Notes: generated by a model from the letters alone, not told the origin. Shown: positions 24,469 through 32,669, counted from the stretch's first letter. The stretch: 42,098 nucleotides of DNA from Bacteroidales bacterium (GCA_017962665.1 JAGCUU010000020.1:1-42098), one strand, 5' to 3'. Translations and numbers: made by a program.

Positions 24469-26634
24469 TTATTTTTTCAAGAAATCCTCGTAGTACTGGA
24501 ACATTTTGTGGTAAAGGTGAATACGGTCATAGCCGCGGACGTTGTGTTCATGGTGAGGATAGATGAAGTAGTCCACAAGTTTACCTTTTTTGATACATGC
24601 TTCAATGAATTCAATGCTGTTCTGCCATACCACAGTGTTGTCTTCTGCGCCATGGATGACCAGCAGACGGCCCTCGAGGTCACCTGCTTTGCCAATGAGT
24701 GAGTTGTTTTTATATCCTTCGGGGTTCTCGTCGGGGGTGTCCATATAGCGCTCTCCATACATGACTTCGTACCATTTCCAGTCGATGACCGGGCCACCGG
24801 CGCAACCCACCTTGAACACTTCCGGATGGGCGAGTTTCATCGTGATAGTCATAAAACCGCCGAAGCTCCATCCTTCAACGCCCATGCGCTCTTTGTCGAC
24901 GTAGGGCAGCGACTGAAGGAATTTTACACCTTCCATCTGGTCGGCCATCTCTATCTCTCCGAGGTGGCGGTGGGTGCAGCTCTCAAATTCAAAGCCACGG
25001 TTGTCGGTGCCACGGTTGTCGACGGTGAAGACCACATAGCCCTGCTGGGCGAGGAACAGGAAATACAAGTTGCCGCCGCCAAGCCATGAGTCGGTGACCA
25101 GTTGGCTGTGAGGACCTCCATAGACGTATACAAGCGTCGGGTATTTCTCGCCAGCTTTCATATTGGGAGGAGTGATGAGGCGGTAATAGAGGTCTGTGAC
25201 TCCATCGGCAGCCTTGATGGTACCCATCTGGATTCCAGGCATGGCGTATTCCGACAGAGGATTTTCGGTTTCATAGACAGTGGCAAGTGCTTTGCCTTTG
25301 GCGTTGTATACTTTGCAGCGGTAAGGAATGTCGACACTGTTGTTGATGTCTATGATGGTGTTCCCGTTGTTGCTGACACTTACGGTGTGGGTGCCGTGGT
25401 CGGGAGTGAGTAAGGTCATCTCTCCGCTTTTGATATTGACCTTATAGGCATAGAGGCCCGTGGCGCCGTCTTTGTTGGAATAGACAAAGACATTCTCGCC
25501 TTTTGCGTCGAAAGAGATGATGCTTTGCACGTCATAGTTGCCGCTTGTGAGTTGTTTGAGCAGTTTTCCGTCCGTGTTGTAGAGGTATAGATGTTTGTAT
25601 CCGTCGCGTTCGCTGAACCATAAAAACTGATCGTTGTGACCTGGTAAGAAGAATAGTCCTTCCTGAGGGTCTATGTAGCGTGCGTTGGTCTCCTCGAAAA
25701 GTATTTTTTCCAGTTCGCCGTTGTCCACGTTGTAGCTTTCAAGCCACAGGTGGTCCTGTGCACGGCAAATCTTGGCGATATAGAGATGGCTCTCGTCGGG
25801 GCTCCATGAGAGGTTTGTGAGGTAGTTTTCACGTTCGGCGACGGACTCGTTGCGACGGGTTTTCAGGTAAGTGACCTGCTCTGTGACGGTATTGTATATC
25901 TCCACAGTGACCTCATGGCTTTTCATACCTGCCATAGGGTATTTGAAGGGCTCTGCAGAGGCAATGCGTGTGGATGTATTGACCAGAGGGTAGTCGGTTA
26001 CCATGCTTTGATCCATGCGGTAGTAGGCCAGATAGGTGCCTTTGGGCGACCAGAAGGTGCCTTTATTGATGCCGAATTCGTTGCGGTGAACGGATTGGCC
26101 GTAGACGATATCCAGGTCTTTCCCCTCTTTGCAGAAAACTTTCCCGTTGGAGTTGACATACAGGCTGCTGCCTATGGTGTACGCCTGCTGAAAGGAATTG
26201 GGTTCTATGTCCAAATGCTCTCCTTTGTCGGGATTGCTGTACAGTTTTGAGAGTGTGCGTTTCTGTACATTATAGAGGAAGCAGCTGTTGCCTGAGAAAA
26301 AACGTAATTCATTTTCAGCAGGCATAGAGAATGATGAAATTCTACGCATCGATGTCTCGCCGGCGGCATTCAGGGCGTTGTTCAGTTCATTGAGTGTTAC
26401 CAGCTTCTTCGTGGCGCTGGGTTTGCCGGAATAGATGGTGTCTCCGCTGGCGTAGGCAATGAGGTTGGTGTTGCCGACGAACTGCACGTACGACATCTTG
26501 GGTCTCGGGTAGAGGGAATAGTCCATGGTCTGCTTGATGTCGAGCATGCGGTTCTGGGCCTGCAGCGAGGAGGAGAGCTGAAGGCTGAGAATTGTGACGA
26601 ATGTCAGAATGACGGAAAATGATATTTTTTTCAT
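24469..26634 (-). CDS. S9 family peptidase, dipeptidyl-peptidase IV-like
   Basis: A 721-aa exported serine peptidase expected to release dipeptides (Xaa-Pro preference in DPP-IV) from peptide N-termini in the periplasm. Signal peptide MKKISFSVILTFVTILSLQLSSSLQA. Residues ~40-480 form the beta-propeller typical of DPP-IV N-terminal domains, and the C-terminal alpha/beta-hydrolase holds the triad: Ser590 in GWSFGGF, Asp665 in HGAEDNTV and His697 in HHEHNVRG. The EFESCTHRHLGEIEMADQ stretch before the nucleophile is typical. The paired-Glu motif of the propeller that anchors the substrate N-terminus was not located with certainty. It sits between the mannosyltransferase-like gene (37 nt) and ribE. 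Confidence 0.93.
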   Translation of the reverse strand: MKKISFSVILTFVTILSLQLSSSLQAQNRMLDIKQTMDYSLYPRPKMSYVQFVGNTNLIAYASGDTIYSGKPSATKKLVTLNELNNALNAAGETSMRRISSFSMPAENELRFFSGNSCFLYNVQKRTLSKLYSNPDKGEHLDIEPNSFQQAYTIGSSLYVNSNGKVFCKEGKDLDIVYGQSVHRNEFGINKGTFWSPKGTYLAYYRMDQSMVTDYPLVNTSTRIASAEPFKYPMAGMKSHEVTVEIYNTVTEQVTYLKTRRNESVAERENYLTNLSWSPDESHLYIAKICRAQDHLWLESYNVDNGELEKILFEETNARYIDPQEGLFFLPGHNDQFLWFSERDGYKHLYLYNTDGKLLKQLTSGNYDVQSIISFDAKGENVFVYSNKDGATGLYAYKVNIKSGEMTLLTPDHGTHTVSVSNNGNTIIDINNSVDIPYRCKVYNAKGKALATVYETENPLSEYAMPGIQMGTIKAADGVTDLYYRLITPPNMKAGEKYPTLVYVYGGPHSQLVTDSWLGGGNLYFLFLAQQGYVVFTVDNRGTDNRGFEFESCTHRHLGEIEMADQMEGVKFLQSLPYVDKERMGVEGWSFGGFMTITMKLAHPEVFKVGCAGGPVIDWKWYEVMYGERYMDTPDENPEGYKNNSLIGKAGDLEGRLLVIHGAEDNTVVWQNSIEFIEACIKKGKLVDYFIYPHHEHNVRGYDRIHLYHKMFQYYEDFLKK

Positions 26635-26671
26635 AAAAAAACGTCTTTTTCAAAAGATAAACAATTGTTTC

Positions 26672-27397
26672 TTAATATTTTTTCCATCTGCGGAAACGCA
26701 GTGAGAAAACGCCGAAGAAAGCTTCCTTGAAAATCTTCATGCTCATTTTTGAGGTTCCGAGCACACGGTCGGTGAAGATGATAGGCACCTCGTAGATGTG
26801 GAATCCGAGTCGTGCGGCGGTGTATTTCATCTCTATCTGGAAGGCATAGCCCACAAACTTCACCTTGTCGAATTTCATCTTCTCGAGCACTTTACGGCTC
26901 CAGCAGACAAAGCCTGCGGTGGAGTCGCATACTTTCATACGTGTGATGAGATGTACATATTTCGAGGCATAGTACGACATCATCAGTCGTCCCATAGGCC
27001 AATTGACTACGCTGATTTTCCCATCTACATAGCGGGAGCCCACAACGACGTCGCCTTTGCCTGTGGAGCAGGCTTCGTAGAGTCGTGGCAGGTCGTCAGG
27101 ATTATGTGAGAAGTCGGCATCCATCTCAATCATATAGTCATAGCCTTTCTCAAGGCCCCATTCAAAACCTGCGAGGTAGGCTGTTCCAAGACCGAGTTTG
27201 CCTTTGCGCTCCTTGATATAGAGTCGGTCGGGGAATTCCTGCATAAGGCGTTTTACAATGTCTGCCGTGCCGTCGGGAGAGTTGTCTTCGACGATGAGCA
27301 TGTCGAACTCCTTGTCGAGCGAGAAGACCTTGCGGATAATCTTTTCAATATTCTCTTTCTCGTTGTATGTCGGTGTGATTACTAATGTATCGGACAT
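26672..27397 (-). CDS. Polyprenyl-phosphate mannosyltransferase-like glycosyltransferase (GT2)
   Basis: A 241-aa GT-A fold glycosyltransferase of the dolichol-phosphate mannose synthase group, which loads a sugar (mannose in characterised enzymes) from a nucleotide sugar onto a polyprenyl phosphate at the inner membrane. Motifs: TPTYNEKENI near residue 9, VEDNSPDGTADIV near 36, the metal-binding EMDADFSHNP at 91-100, GSRYVDG, and the C-terminal VPIIFTDRVLGTSKMS. There are no C-terminal membrane helices, as in the soluble DPM1 type. It has its own promoter and leads the DPP-IV-like and ribE genes. Donor sugar is inferred from family only. Confidence 0.92.
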   Translation of the reverse strand: MSDTLVITPTYNEKENIEKIIRKVFSLDKEFDMLIVEDNSPDGTADIVKRLMQEFPDRLYIKERKGKLGLGTAYLAGFEWGLEKGYDYMIEMDADFSHNPDDLPRLYEACSTGKGDVVVGSRYVDGKISVVNWPMGRLMMSYYASKYVHLITRMKVCDSTAGFVCWSRKVLEKMKFDKVKFVGYAFQIEMKYTAARLGFHIYEVPIIFTDRVLGTSKMSMKIFKEAFFGVFSLRFRRWKKY

Positions 27398-27423
27398 AAG
27401 TCATTATGTATTTCAAATAAAAT

Positions 27424-27457
27424 GCAAAAATACAAAAAATATTTGATTGTGAGCAAT
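27424..27457 (-). promoter_or_regulatory. Promoter of the mannosyltransferase-like gene
   Basis: Minus strand: ATTG (27457-27454), 21-nt spacer, TATTTTTGC (27432-27424). It overlaps a TTTGATTG/CAATCAAA palindrome (27442-27449 with 27454-27461) that could act as an operator, or as a weak terminator of the operon ending at 27508, since TATTTTTTG follows it on that strand. Confidence 0.65.
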
Positions 27458-27507
27458 CAAAAACTGTGTTATAAAAGGAAAAGCCTGAATGACATTGAAT
27501 TATTTTT

Positions 27508-28323
27508 TTATTTCCGTCGTGAGGCCAATCTTAGTGCCAGCCAGCCGATGGTTACACCGAGGAAGTTGGCAGCCAAGTCGTTGATATCGAATCCGCGGTA
27601 GGGGAGAAGGTATTGTACTGTCTCGGTGGTGATACCGATAAGTATGGCTACAATCCAAACAGACACTCCTATTCTTCGGCGTCCTGTTGTGGGCTGTGGC
27701 CCAAAATCCATGAGGTAAAGAGTGCAGGGTATGAATATCGAGGCATGGATAAGGTGGTCTAAACGAATGCCGAAAACAAAGTTGTCGAGAGGCACACCAA
27801 GGACACCCATTGGTGCCCACATGAGGACTATGAGTAAAGGAAAGTAAATCCATCGCTGCCACAGACGCTGGCGGCGACAGAAAAGAGTGTGAACACCTTT
27901 GTGTAGCGCATGGCGTATCAGGGCTCTATGTGAACGGTGACGGAAACGTGCCGAATCGCAACTTTCAATGCTGCCGTCGGAGTGTTCTACCGAGACAAGG
28001 TGTGCCAGTACCGCGTCTCTTCCAACATATTCATACGAGGTGTTGTTGTCGCCCCTGAAGTCCAGCATACCGTCGGGTTGGATGCGGACAAGACGGTGTA
28101 TAACACAATGTCCGTCGTTGATGAAAAGATATATCTCGCCTTCATGCAATTTGTCTCCGAGTGGGGCAAGATGCACATAGTCGCTGTTGCCGTCAATGGT
28201 GGGGTACATGCTGTTGCCGCCGAAAGCGATACGCACCGTGAGTCTCTTCTCAAGACGCTCTTTTATTTCTTCGACTATAAAGCTGTCGGTGTCGTTAGGA
28301 AGAACTATCCGTTGTCCAATCAT
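27508..28323 (-). CDS. S26-type signal peptidase domain fused to a VanZ-like membrane domain
   Basis: A 271-aa two-domain protein. The N-terminal part (about 1-130) is a signal-peptidase-like domain: GGNSMYPTI carries the candidate nucleophile Ser38, and VIHRLVRI carries His76 where ER/archaeal-type (S26B) peptidases have the catalytic His instead of Lys; RGDNN follows. After an Arg/His-rich linker, residues ~150-271 form a VanZ-type domain with four hydrophobic segments and the signature ETVQYLLPYRGFDINDLAANFLG. I start at ATG 28323 because it makes a 4-nt ATGA overlap with the kinase stop; an ATG at 28350 is the alternative. Last gene of a coupled operon with the HprK-like kinase and PqqD-like genes; a leader-cleaving membrane peptidase is the inferred role. 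Confidence 0.82.
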   Translation of the reverse strand: MIGQRIVLPNDTDSFIVEEIKERLEKRLTVRIAFGGNSMYPTIDGNSDYVHLAPLGDKLHEGEIYLFINDGHCVIHRLVRIQPDGMLDFRGDNNTSYEYVGRDAVLAHLVSVEHSDGSIESCDSARFRHRSHRALIRHALHKGVHTLFCRRQRLWQRWIYFPLLIVLMWAPMGVLGVPLDNFVFGIRLDHLIHASIFIPCTLYLMDFGPQPTTGRRRIGVSVWIVAILIGITTETVQYLLPYRGFDINDLAANFLGVTIGWLALRLASRRK

Positions 28324-29198
28324 GGCAAATCTTTGTAAATGGTTGAACATGAAAGTTTTGCCGCGTTAGCGTCAGGGAGGCATTCCAGATGGTAGACGGC
28401 TGTTTTGCTGATGACTGCAGAGATGATGACGAACAGCTGGTCGGCAAAAAAGTCCGACTGCATAAGGGCAGGTGGCAGTGAAGGCTGCAGGGCAGCGATT
28501 GCCGCAGGTATTGACAGTCGTCGTATGCGGTTGTGAGGTGCTTGTGACAGCCGTACCACTGCCTTGAGAGGAAACTGTAGTGGATGGTAGCAAGGCGTTT
28601 TGCCGCTCCATGGGGCTCCATACACGGTGGGACAGCCTCCGTCGTCAATGGACAGGAACGGGCTGTCGTCGTTGAGAAGGTGAGTCTTGTCGAAGTTTTC
28701 CAGCCACAGGCGTGTATGTGTGCTTTTCCCTGTGCCTGATTCGCCGAGGAAGAGTACGGCATGGCCGTTGTGGACTATCGTAGAGCTGTGTACAAAGGTT
28801 GTATGTGCATTGGCATATAGCATGCTGCAGGCGAACCATAGAGAGAATCGTAGTGCGGAGGGATTGCTACATGTCGAAGCCTCCACCATATTGCTGCCGG
28901 CGCGATATTGCATAGAAACCAGCGTGGTGCCGTTGCCTTCATTCATAGAGAAATAGAAAAAGCCGGCATCCTCATATAGTCTGCATTCGGCCGATATCTC
29001 CTCGAAAGTGAAGCTGTAAAGCGGTGTGGCGAGCCTTGGTGGGATGTTTACGGCCACAGAATAGCGTACCATGAATTCCGGCCGGGCGTCATAGACCACA
29101 AATGGGTGAAATGCAGCGTTGGAGGAGAAAAAAACGACTTCGTCAGTGCCTTCAACAGCCAGAATATGGCCACCCATACGCAAAACGACAGAAGCCAT
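28320..29198 (-). CDS. HprK-like (PEPCK-fold) kinase
   Basis: A 292-aa protein with the HPr-kinase-like C-terminal fold. The P-loop GESGTGKST is at residues 152-160; LLNDDSPFL (174-182) holds the paired aspartates typical of the family's catalytic site; YGAPWSGK (193-200) is the following conserved block. The N-terminal ~140 residues (strand-rich, VVYDARPEFMVRYSV) are not HprK domain 1 and may serve for partner binding. Such stand-alone kinases occur with PqqD-like proteins in peptide-modification loci; some phosphorylate lasso peptides, and the substrate here is unknown. Its ATG overlaps the PqqD-gene TGA as TGATG, implying translational coupling. Confidence 0.83.
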   Translation of the reverse strand: MASVVLRMGGHILAVEGTDEVVFFSSNAAFHPFVVYDARPEFMVRYSVAVNIPPRLATPLYSFTFEEISAECRLYEDAGFFYFSMNEGNGTTLVSMQYRAGSNMVEASTCSNPSALRFSLWFACSMLYANAHTTFVHSSTIVHNGHAVLFLGESGTGKSTHTRLWLENFDKTHLLNDDSPFLSIDDGGCPTVYGAPWSGKTPCYHPLQFPLKAVVRLSQAPHNRIRRLSIPAAIAALQPSLPPALMQSDFFADQLFVIISAVISKTAVYHLECLPDANAAKLSCSTIYKDLP

Positions 29199-29473
29199 CA
29201 GTCAAAGATATAGTGTTGCTTCAATGTCTCCACCCATGCGGCGGCGTCCTTTGCTGCCACATCGGCATCGACATCGAATTGTTCTACAAGCAGGTTGGTG
29301 ATGTCCTCCACCTCGAAATCGAGTCCTTTCAGGTTGTTCCATAGAAATAGGGAGGTGTCGTTGAGTGCGACAACGGAGGTCATGTCTCCAGGGTTACGGC
29401 CCTGAATAAGGACGATGTTGTTTTCGGCAACTTTTCTGACCTTGTATTTGGGATTTATTCTCATGACAGACAA
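29198..29473 (-). CDS. PqqD family peptide-binding protein (RRE-like)
   Basis: A 91-aa PqqD-type protein. Features: an N-terminal beta-hairpin (KYKVRKVAENNIVLIQG), SVVALNDTSLFLWNNLKG where the family has LNxTAxxIWxxL, and a winged-helix end with DITNLLVEQFDVDADVAAKDAAAWVETLKQHYIFD. PqqD and other RiPP recognition elements bind precursor-peptide leaders and present them to modifying enzymes. Here the partner is probably the adjacent HprK-like kinase, whose start codon overlaps this stop. It begins 3 nt after the outer-membrane-type gene. No radical SAM enzyme is nearby, so this is not a PQQ locus. Confidence 0.88.
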   Translation of the reverse strand: MSVMRINPKYKVRKVAENNIVLIQGRNPGDMTSVVALNDTSLFLWNNLKGLDFEVEDITNLLVEQFDVDADVAAKDAAAWVETLKQHYIFD

Positions 29474-29476
29474 TCT

Positions 29477-30082
29477 TTAAAATGCCACTCCGATTCTGAA
29501 TCCGGCAGTGAATGCCAACCAACCCTCCTTGGGAAAAAGCATGAAGCTGTGGTAATAGTTGTTGTCGTTGCCGCTGCCTATCGAAGGGCCCAGGCCTGAA
29601 TAGATGTCGAAGACAAACCAATCTATCACCAGTTGATAGCCTATTTCGGCAAGCAGAGCGATTTGGTCTGTGCTTTTAGGACATTTTGGTGGCTCTTCCC
29701 CGGGGGCGGGTTTGTGTCCGTATTTGAAACTGGCCAAGACCAGTTCGGGCTTGGCGTAAAGACCGCCAAGCCAACTGTCGGAGGATTTTTGCGGCACAAG
29801 GCGCCATTTGTAGGCCAACTTTACAAGTAGACCCTGTGGACGGCTTTTGTTCATCCAATCCCAGCCCAAGCCGATAATGCCAAGAGTGGCCTCTCCGCTG
29901 TGGCGTTGGCTGAAAGCCCTTTCGTATGTGAAACGCGACGAACCGCTGCCAAGGGATAGCAGCGTAATCTTGAAATCGTTTCTGCTGCCCGATGGAGGCG
30001 GCGCTTTTTGTGCTTGCACTGGCATGGTGGAATATGCGACAAGCAGAAGGATGAGGGTTAATATCCTCTTGTTACTAAACAT
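29477..30082 (-). CDS. Predicted small outer-membrane barrel protein, unknown function
   Basis: A 201-aa exported protein. ATG 30082 gives MFSNKRILTLILLLVAYSTMPVQAQ, a good signal peptide; a longer start at 30169 would add 29 unlikely residues and pass over the candidate promoter. The mature part looks like an 8-10-stranded barrel: alternating strands such as RFTYERAFSQ, GLLVKLAYKWRLV and WLAFTAGFRIGVAF, with a terminal Phe. The layout resembles the DUF3575 type of Bacteroidota proteins, but I cannot confirm this. It is the first gene of the operon with the PqqD-like, kinase and peptidase-VanZ genes, 3 nt upstream of the second, so it probably acts with them, for example at the outer membrane step. 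Confidence 0.72.
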   Translation of the reverse strand: MFSNKRILTLILLLVAYSTMPVQAQKAPPPSGSRNDFKITLLSLGSGSSRFTYERAFSQRHSGEATLGIIGLGWDWMNKSRPQGLLVKLAYKWRLVPQKSSDSWLGGLYAKPELVLASFKYGHKPAPGEEPPKCPKSTDQIALLAEIGYQLVIDWFVFDIYSGLGPSIGSGNDNNYYHSFMLFPKEGWLAFTAGFRIGVAF

Positions 30083-30137
30083 AATAAATGGTGATAGATC
30101 GTGTCGATTTAAGAAGTAGGCAACTCTCAACTTTTTT

Positions 30138-30170
30138 GCAAAAGTCGGAAAAAAACTTGACGTGTGCAAG
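30138..30170 (-). promoter_or_regulatory. Possible promoter of the PqqD/kinase operon
   Basis: Minus strand: CTTG (30170-30167), 20-nt spacer, GACTTTTGC (30146-30138), one base off TAnnTTTGC. It lies 56 nt before the ATG at 30082. Confidence 0.42.
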
Positions 30171-30539
30171 TCTTTTTATAATAATTGGTTTAAAGTAACA
30201 ATCATTTTTTTATACCATCGCCATGCTATAAATCGCAAACATTAGGTGATTCTGGACGTCGGCAAAATAAACTTCAAAAAACACACCTTTTCGCTGCACC
30301 CTATTCCCCATTTAATCCTTTGTGTTAAACCATACCAGCGGTATCACTTTCTTGTCAAGGTACTTTTCAGTTATTTTGGATTTGCAAATCCGAAACTGTT
30401 CGTTATCAGGATTTGCAATCCGCCATACTCGGGCTTGCTTTTCGATGACTGATGATTGATGTTTCTCGGAATGCTGCAAGTAGAAGAAAGCAAAAAAGTT
30501 TGTTGAACTTGATCAAGTTGGCACCGTCTAACAAAAAAA
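30171..30539. other. Intergenic region with REP-like palindromes
   Basis: No gene supported. The stretch 30379-30392 is a perfect palindrome (GGATTTGCAAATCC), and a second, partial copy (GGATTTGCAATCCGCC) follows at 30409-30424. Similar GGATTTGCAAATCC palindromes are common short interspersed repeats in Bacteroidota genomes. The short frames that cross this region appear to be derived from the repeat. Confidence 0.5.
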
Positions 30540-30571
30540 ATTGCCATTCCAAAAAATATATGTAAATTTGC
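30540..30571 (+). promoter_or_regulatory. Promoter of purM
   Basis: ATTG (30540-30543), 19-nt spacer, TAAATTTGC (30563-30571). It leaves a leader of about 125-130 nt before the purM ATG. That leader contains a CTCGCGAGCTTGATGA module (30652-30667) shared with the intergenic repeats near 3469 and 40525; no known riboswitch was recognised. Confidence 0.7.
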
Positions 30572-30701
30572 AAAAGATTTAGGTAAAGTTTTAAGTTCTG
30601 TTTTATTGCTTACAGTCAGTAAAATAACATATCGCATCGATACTGCTTTGACTCGCGAGCTTGATGAACGAAGTCATTTTTAATCGTTACTAAACAACAT
30701 C

Positions 30702-31871
30702 ATGGATACGCTGAAATATAATTTACGAGGCGTTTCGGCATCAAAAGAGGATGTCCACAACGCAATCAAAAATATCGACAAAGGGCTTTACCCAAAAGCA
30801 TTTTGCAAGATTATTCCTGACATATTAGGTGGTGACAACGATTACTGCAACATCATGCATGCTGACGGTGCCGGCACCAAGTCATCGCTGGCATACCTGT
30901 ATTGGAAAGAGACAGGAGACCTTTCTGTATGGAAGGGCATCGCTATTGACGCTGTAGTGATGAATCTTGACGACCTGCTGTGTGTCGGTGCCGTCGACAA
31001 CATTCTGCTCAGCTCGACAATAGGCCGCAACAAGCAACTTATTCCGGGTGAGGTTATCAGTGCCGTTATTAGTGGTACAGAGGAATTTCTGCAGCAGATG
31101 AGAGATCTCGGTATCGGAATACACCTTACCGGCGGTGAGACGGCGGACGTTGGAGATCTGGTGCGTACTATTATTGTTGACAGTACTGTCACTGTACGTA
31201 TGCGTCGCGCCGACGTGGTCGACAACGCGAATATCAAGCCGGGCAATGTCGTTGTCGGTCTGGCTTCGTTCGGGCAGGCGACATACGAGAATGCTTACAA
31301 TGGCGGCATGGGAAGCAATGGTCTCACCTCGGCACGTCATGATGTCTTCTCACAGCATTATGCTGCCAATTTCCCGGAGAGCTACGACAATAGTCTGCCC
31401 AAAGAGGTTGTGTATTGCGGAGGCAAACGGCTGACGGATGCCACCGAGGTGTCGGGTGTTGATGCAGGAAAGATGGTTCTGTCTCCGACGCGCACATACG
31501 CTCCTGTGATACGTCGTGTTCTCGATGAATATCGTCCGAAAATCGACGGCATGATTCACTGTAGCGGCGGAGCACAAACCAAGGTGTTGCATTTTATCGA
31601 CAAGTTGCATGTTGTCAAGGATAATATGTTTCCGGTACCTCCACTCTTCAAACTCATTCACGAGCAGAGTGGCACAGACTGGAAAGAGATGTATACCGTT
31701 TTCAATATGGGACACAGGATGGAGATATATACTGACGAAGACACAGCAAAGGGTATCATTGATATCTCCAAAAGCTTCAATATCGACGCAAGGATTATTG
31801 GCCGCTGTGAGGCTTGCGACAAAGGACAGGTGACTGTCAAGAGCGAATTTGGAGAATTTGTATATAACTAA
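30702..31871 (+). CDS. purM: Phosphoribosylformylglycinamidine cyclo-ligase (AIR synthase)
   Basis: A 389-aa PurM-superfamily enzyme that closes the imidazole ring of 5-aminoimidazole ribotide with ATP in purine biosynthesis. The N-terminal half shows HADGAGTKSSLAYLYW (metal/ATP-binding region), DAVVMNLDDLLCVGA and LTGGETADVGDLVRT, all typical of AIR synthase; the C-terminal half includes GMIHCSGGAQTKVLHFID and YTVFNMGHRMEIYTDED (FNMGxG-like in PurM). It is longer than the ~345-aa E. coli enzyme and of the form usual in Bacteroidota. Monocistronic: own promoter, and a strong terminator immediately after the stop. Confidence 0.92.
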   Translation: MDTLKYNLRGVSASKEDVHNAIKNIDKGLYPKAFCKIIPDILGGDNDYCNIMHADGAGTKSSLAYLYWKETGDLSVWKGIAIDAVVMNLDDLLCVGAVDNILLSSTIGRNKQLIPGEVISAVISGTEEFLQQMRDLGIGIHLTGGETADVGDLVRTIIVDSTVTVRMRRADVVDNANIKPGNVVVGLASFGQATYENAYNGGMGSNGLTSARHDVFSQHYAANFPESYDNSLPKEVVYCGGKRLTDATEVSGVDAGKMVLSPTRTYAPVIRRVLDEYRPKIDGMIHCSGGAQTKVLHFIDKLHVVKDNMFPVPPLFKLIHEQSGTDWKEMYTVFNMGHRMEIYTDEDTAKGIIDISKSFNIDARIIGRCEACDKGQVTVKSEFGEFVYN

Positions 31872-31906
31872 AAAAAATCTCCGCCAGCTGACGGAGATTT
31901 TTTTTT
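31871..31906. terminator. Bidirectional terminator between purM and the lipoprotein gene
   Basis: A 13-bp stem counting A/T tracts (31871-31883 with 31892-31904), GC core TCTCCG/CGGAGA, 8-nt loop. It starts at the last base of the purM stop codon and also faces the convergent gene ending at 31925. Confidence 0.9.
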
Positions 31907-31924
31907 ATTCCAAATTATTGGATT

Positions 31925-32479
31925 TTAGTCCTCAGGAACATACGGGAACTCGTAGCGGAGTTTGAAGCCGTTGTCTGTTTGCTCTTCCAGCCAGAGGCGG
32001 ATATATTGCGTTGTCGCGTCGTGCAGTTGAGGGTGCTGGTAACTGTCGAGGTTTTCAGCGCCCCAAACTTTAATTACATATCCATGTTTTTCAACAGCGG
32101 GAAGAGAGTTGACGTACTTGTTGTCTTGATCTTTGAATTCATTGTCTGCAGGAATCTCATCGATTTTAACAAGGCCGCTGACCTTGCCGAAATCCATGAT
32201 GGCTATGCCGGTATGGCACTCTATGTCAGGCATTCCGAGAGGAGGATCAACAATGGGACTGTCGAGGCCGGTCATTACGAGAAAGTTGTTCTCCAAACCC
32301 ATTGTGAAATGTAGTTTGTAAGAGGCATTGTTATCGTTGCCATAGCTTTCAATCTCGATGAATTCACCATTGGCGAGTGTCTTTCCGTCGTATGGGATTT
32401 CGTCGTCGTTTTTGCAGCTGACAAGACCGATAGTCATCAGTGCAGCCATCATAATGGCAAAAAATCTGGTTTTCTTCAT
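31925..32479 (-). CDS. Lipoprotein, unknown function
   Basis: A 184-aa predicted lipoprotein. ATG 32479 gives MKKTRFFAIMMAALMTIGLVSC with lipobox LVSC followed by KNDDE. The mature part has strand-rich segments (GEFIEIESYG, SYKLHFTMGLENNFLVMTG) and no recognised domain; it may be an 8-stranded beta-sandwich. The frame continues upstream to 32590, but those extra codons come from a decayed copy of the intergenic repeat and are surely not coding. A -7-like box at 32670-32678 would give a long leader that includes the repeat. Confidence 0.78.
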   Translation of the reverse strand: MKKTRFFAIMMAALMTIGLVSCKNDDEIPYDGKTLANGEFIEIESYGNDNNASYKLHFTMGLENNFLVMTGLDSPIVDPPLGMPDIECHTGIAIMDFGKVSGLVKIDEIPADNEFKDQDNKYVNSLPAVEKHGYVIKVWGAENLDSYQHPQLHDATTQYIRLWLEEQTDNGFKLRYEFPYVPED

Positions 32480-32498
32480 GGTGTTTATGTTATTTGAA

Positions 32499-32661
32499 TG
32501 AATAGTGATTAGTGAATACAATCCGAGCAAATACATTTGTCCTTTAACTCCCCTTAACTCCAAATAAAATCCCCTTAACTTCTCTCTCATTAACCTTTAA
32601 ACGTTAAACTTTAACCTTTGTCAAAACATCATACATCAAATATCTCACATCATACATCTTT
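32499..32661 (-). repeat. Decayed mosaic repeat (copy E)
   Basis: In the orientation opposite to copies A and B: 32517-32596 carries the TCCGAGCAAATACATTTGTCC loop region, CTTTAACTCCCCTTAACTCC and TTAACTTCTCTCT; the CGCG palindrome half is missing. Heptamer-like ATTAACCTTTAAACGTTAAAC follows, then a CATCATACATC module (32626-32661) shared with 23738-23766. Just before it, 32499-32519 shows AGTGATT/AGTGAAT heptamers like those after cysS. Confidence 0.78.
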
Positions 32662-32669
32662 ATTGAATT

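Noticed and set aside
29198-29473. PqqD as part of a pyrroloquinoline quinone pathway
   Set aside because: No pqqA, pqqB, pqqC or radical SAM pqqE nearby; the neighbours are a kinase and a peptidase.
30246-30637. Short frames on both strands in the purM upstream gap (68 and 88 codons), considered as a precursor peptide for the PqqD/kinase operon
   Set aside because: They run through the GGATTTGCAAATCC repeats and the purM promoter region, lack leader/core features and normal start context.
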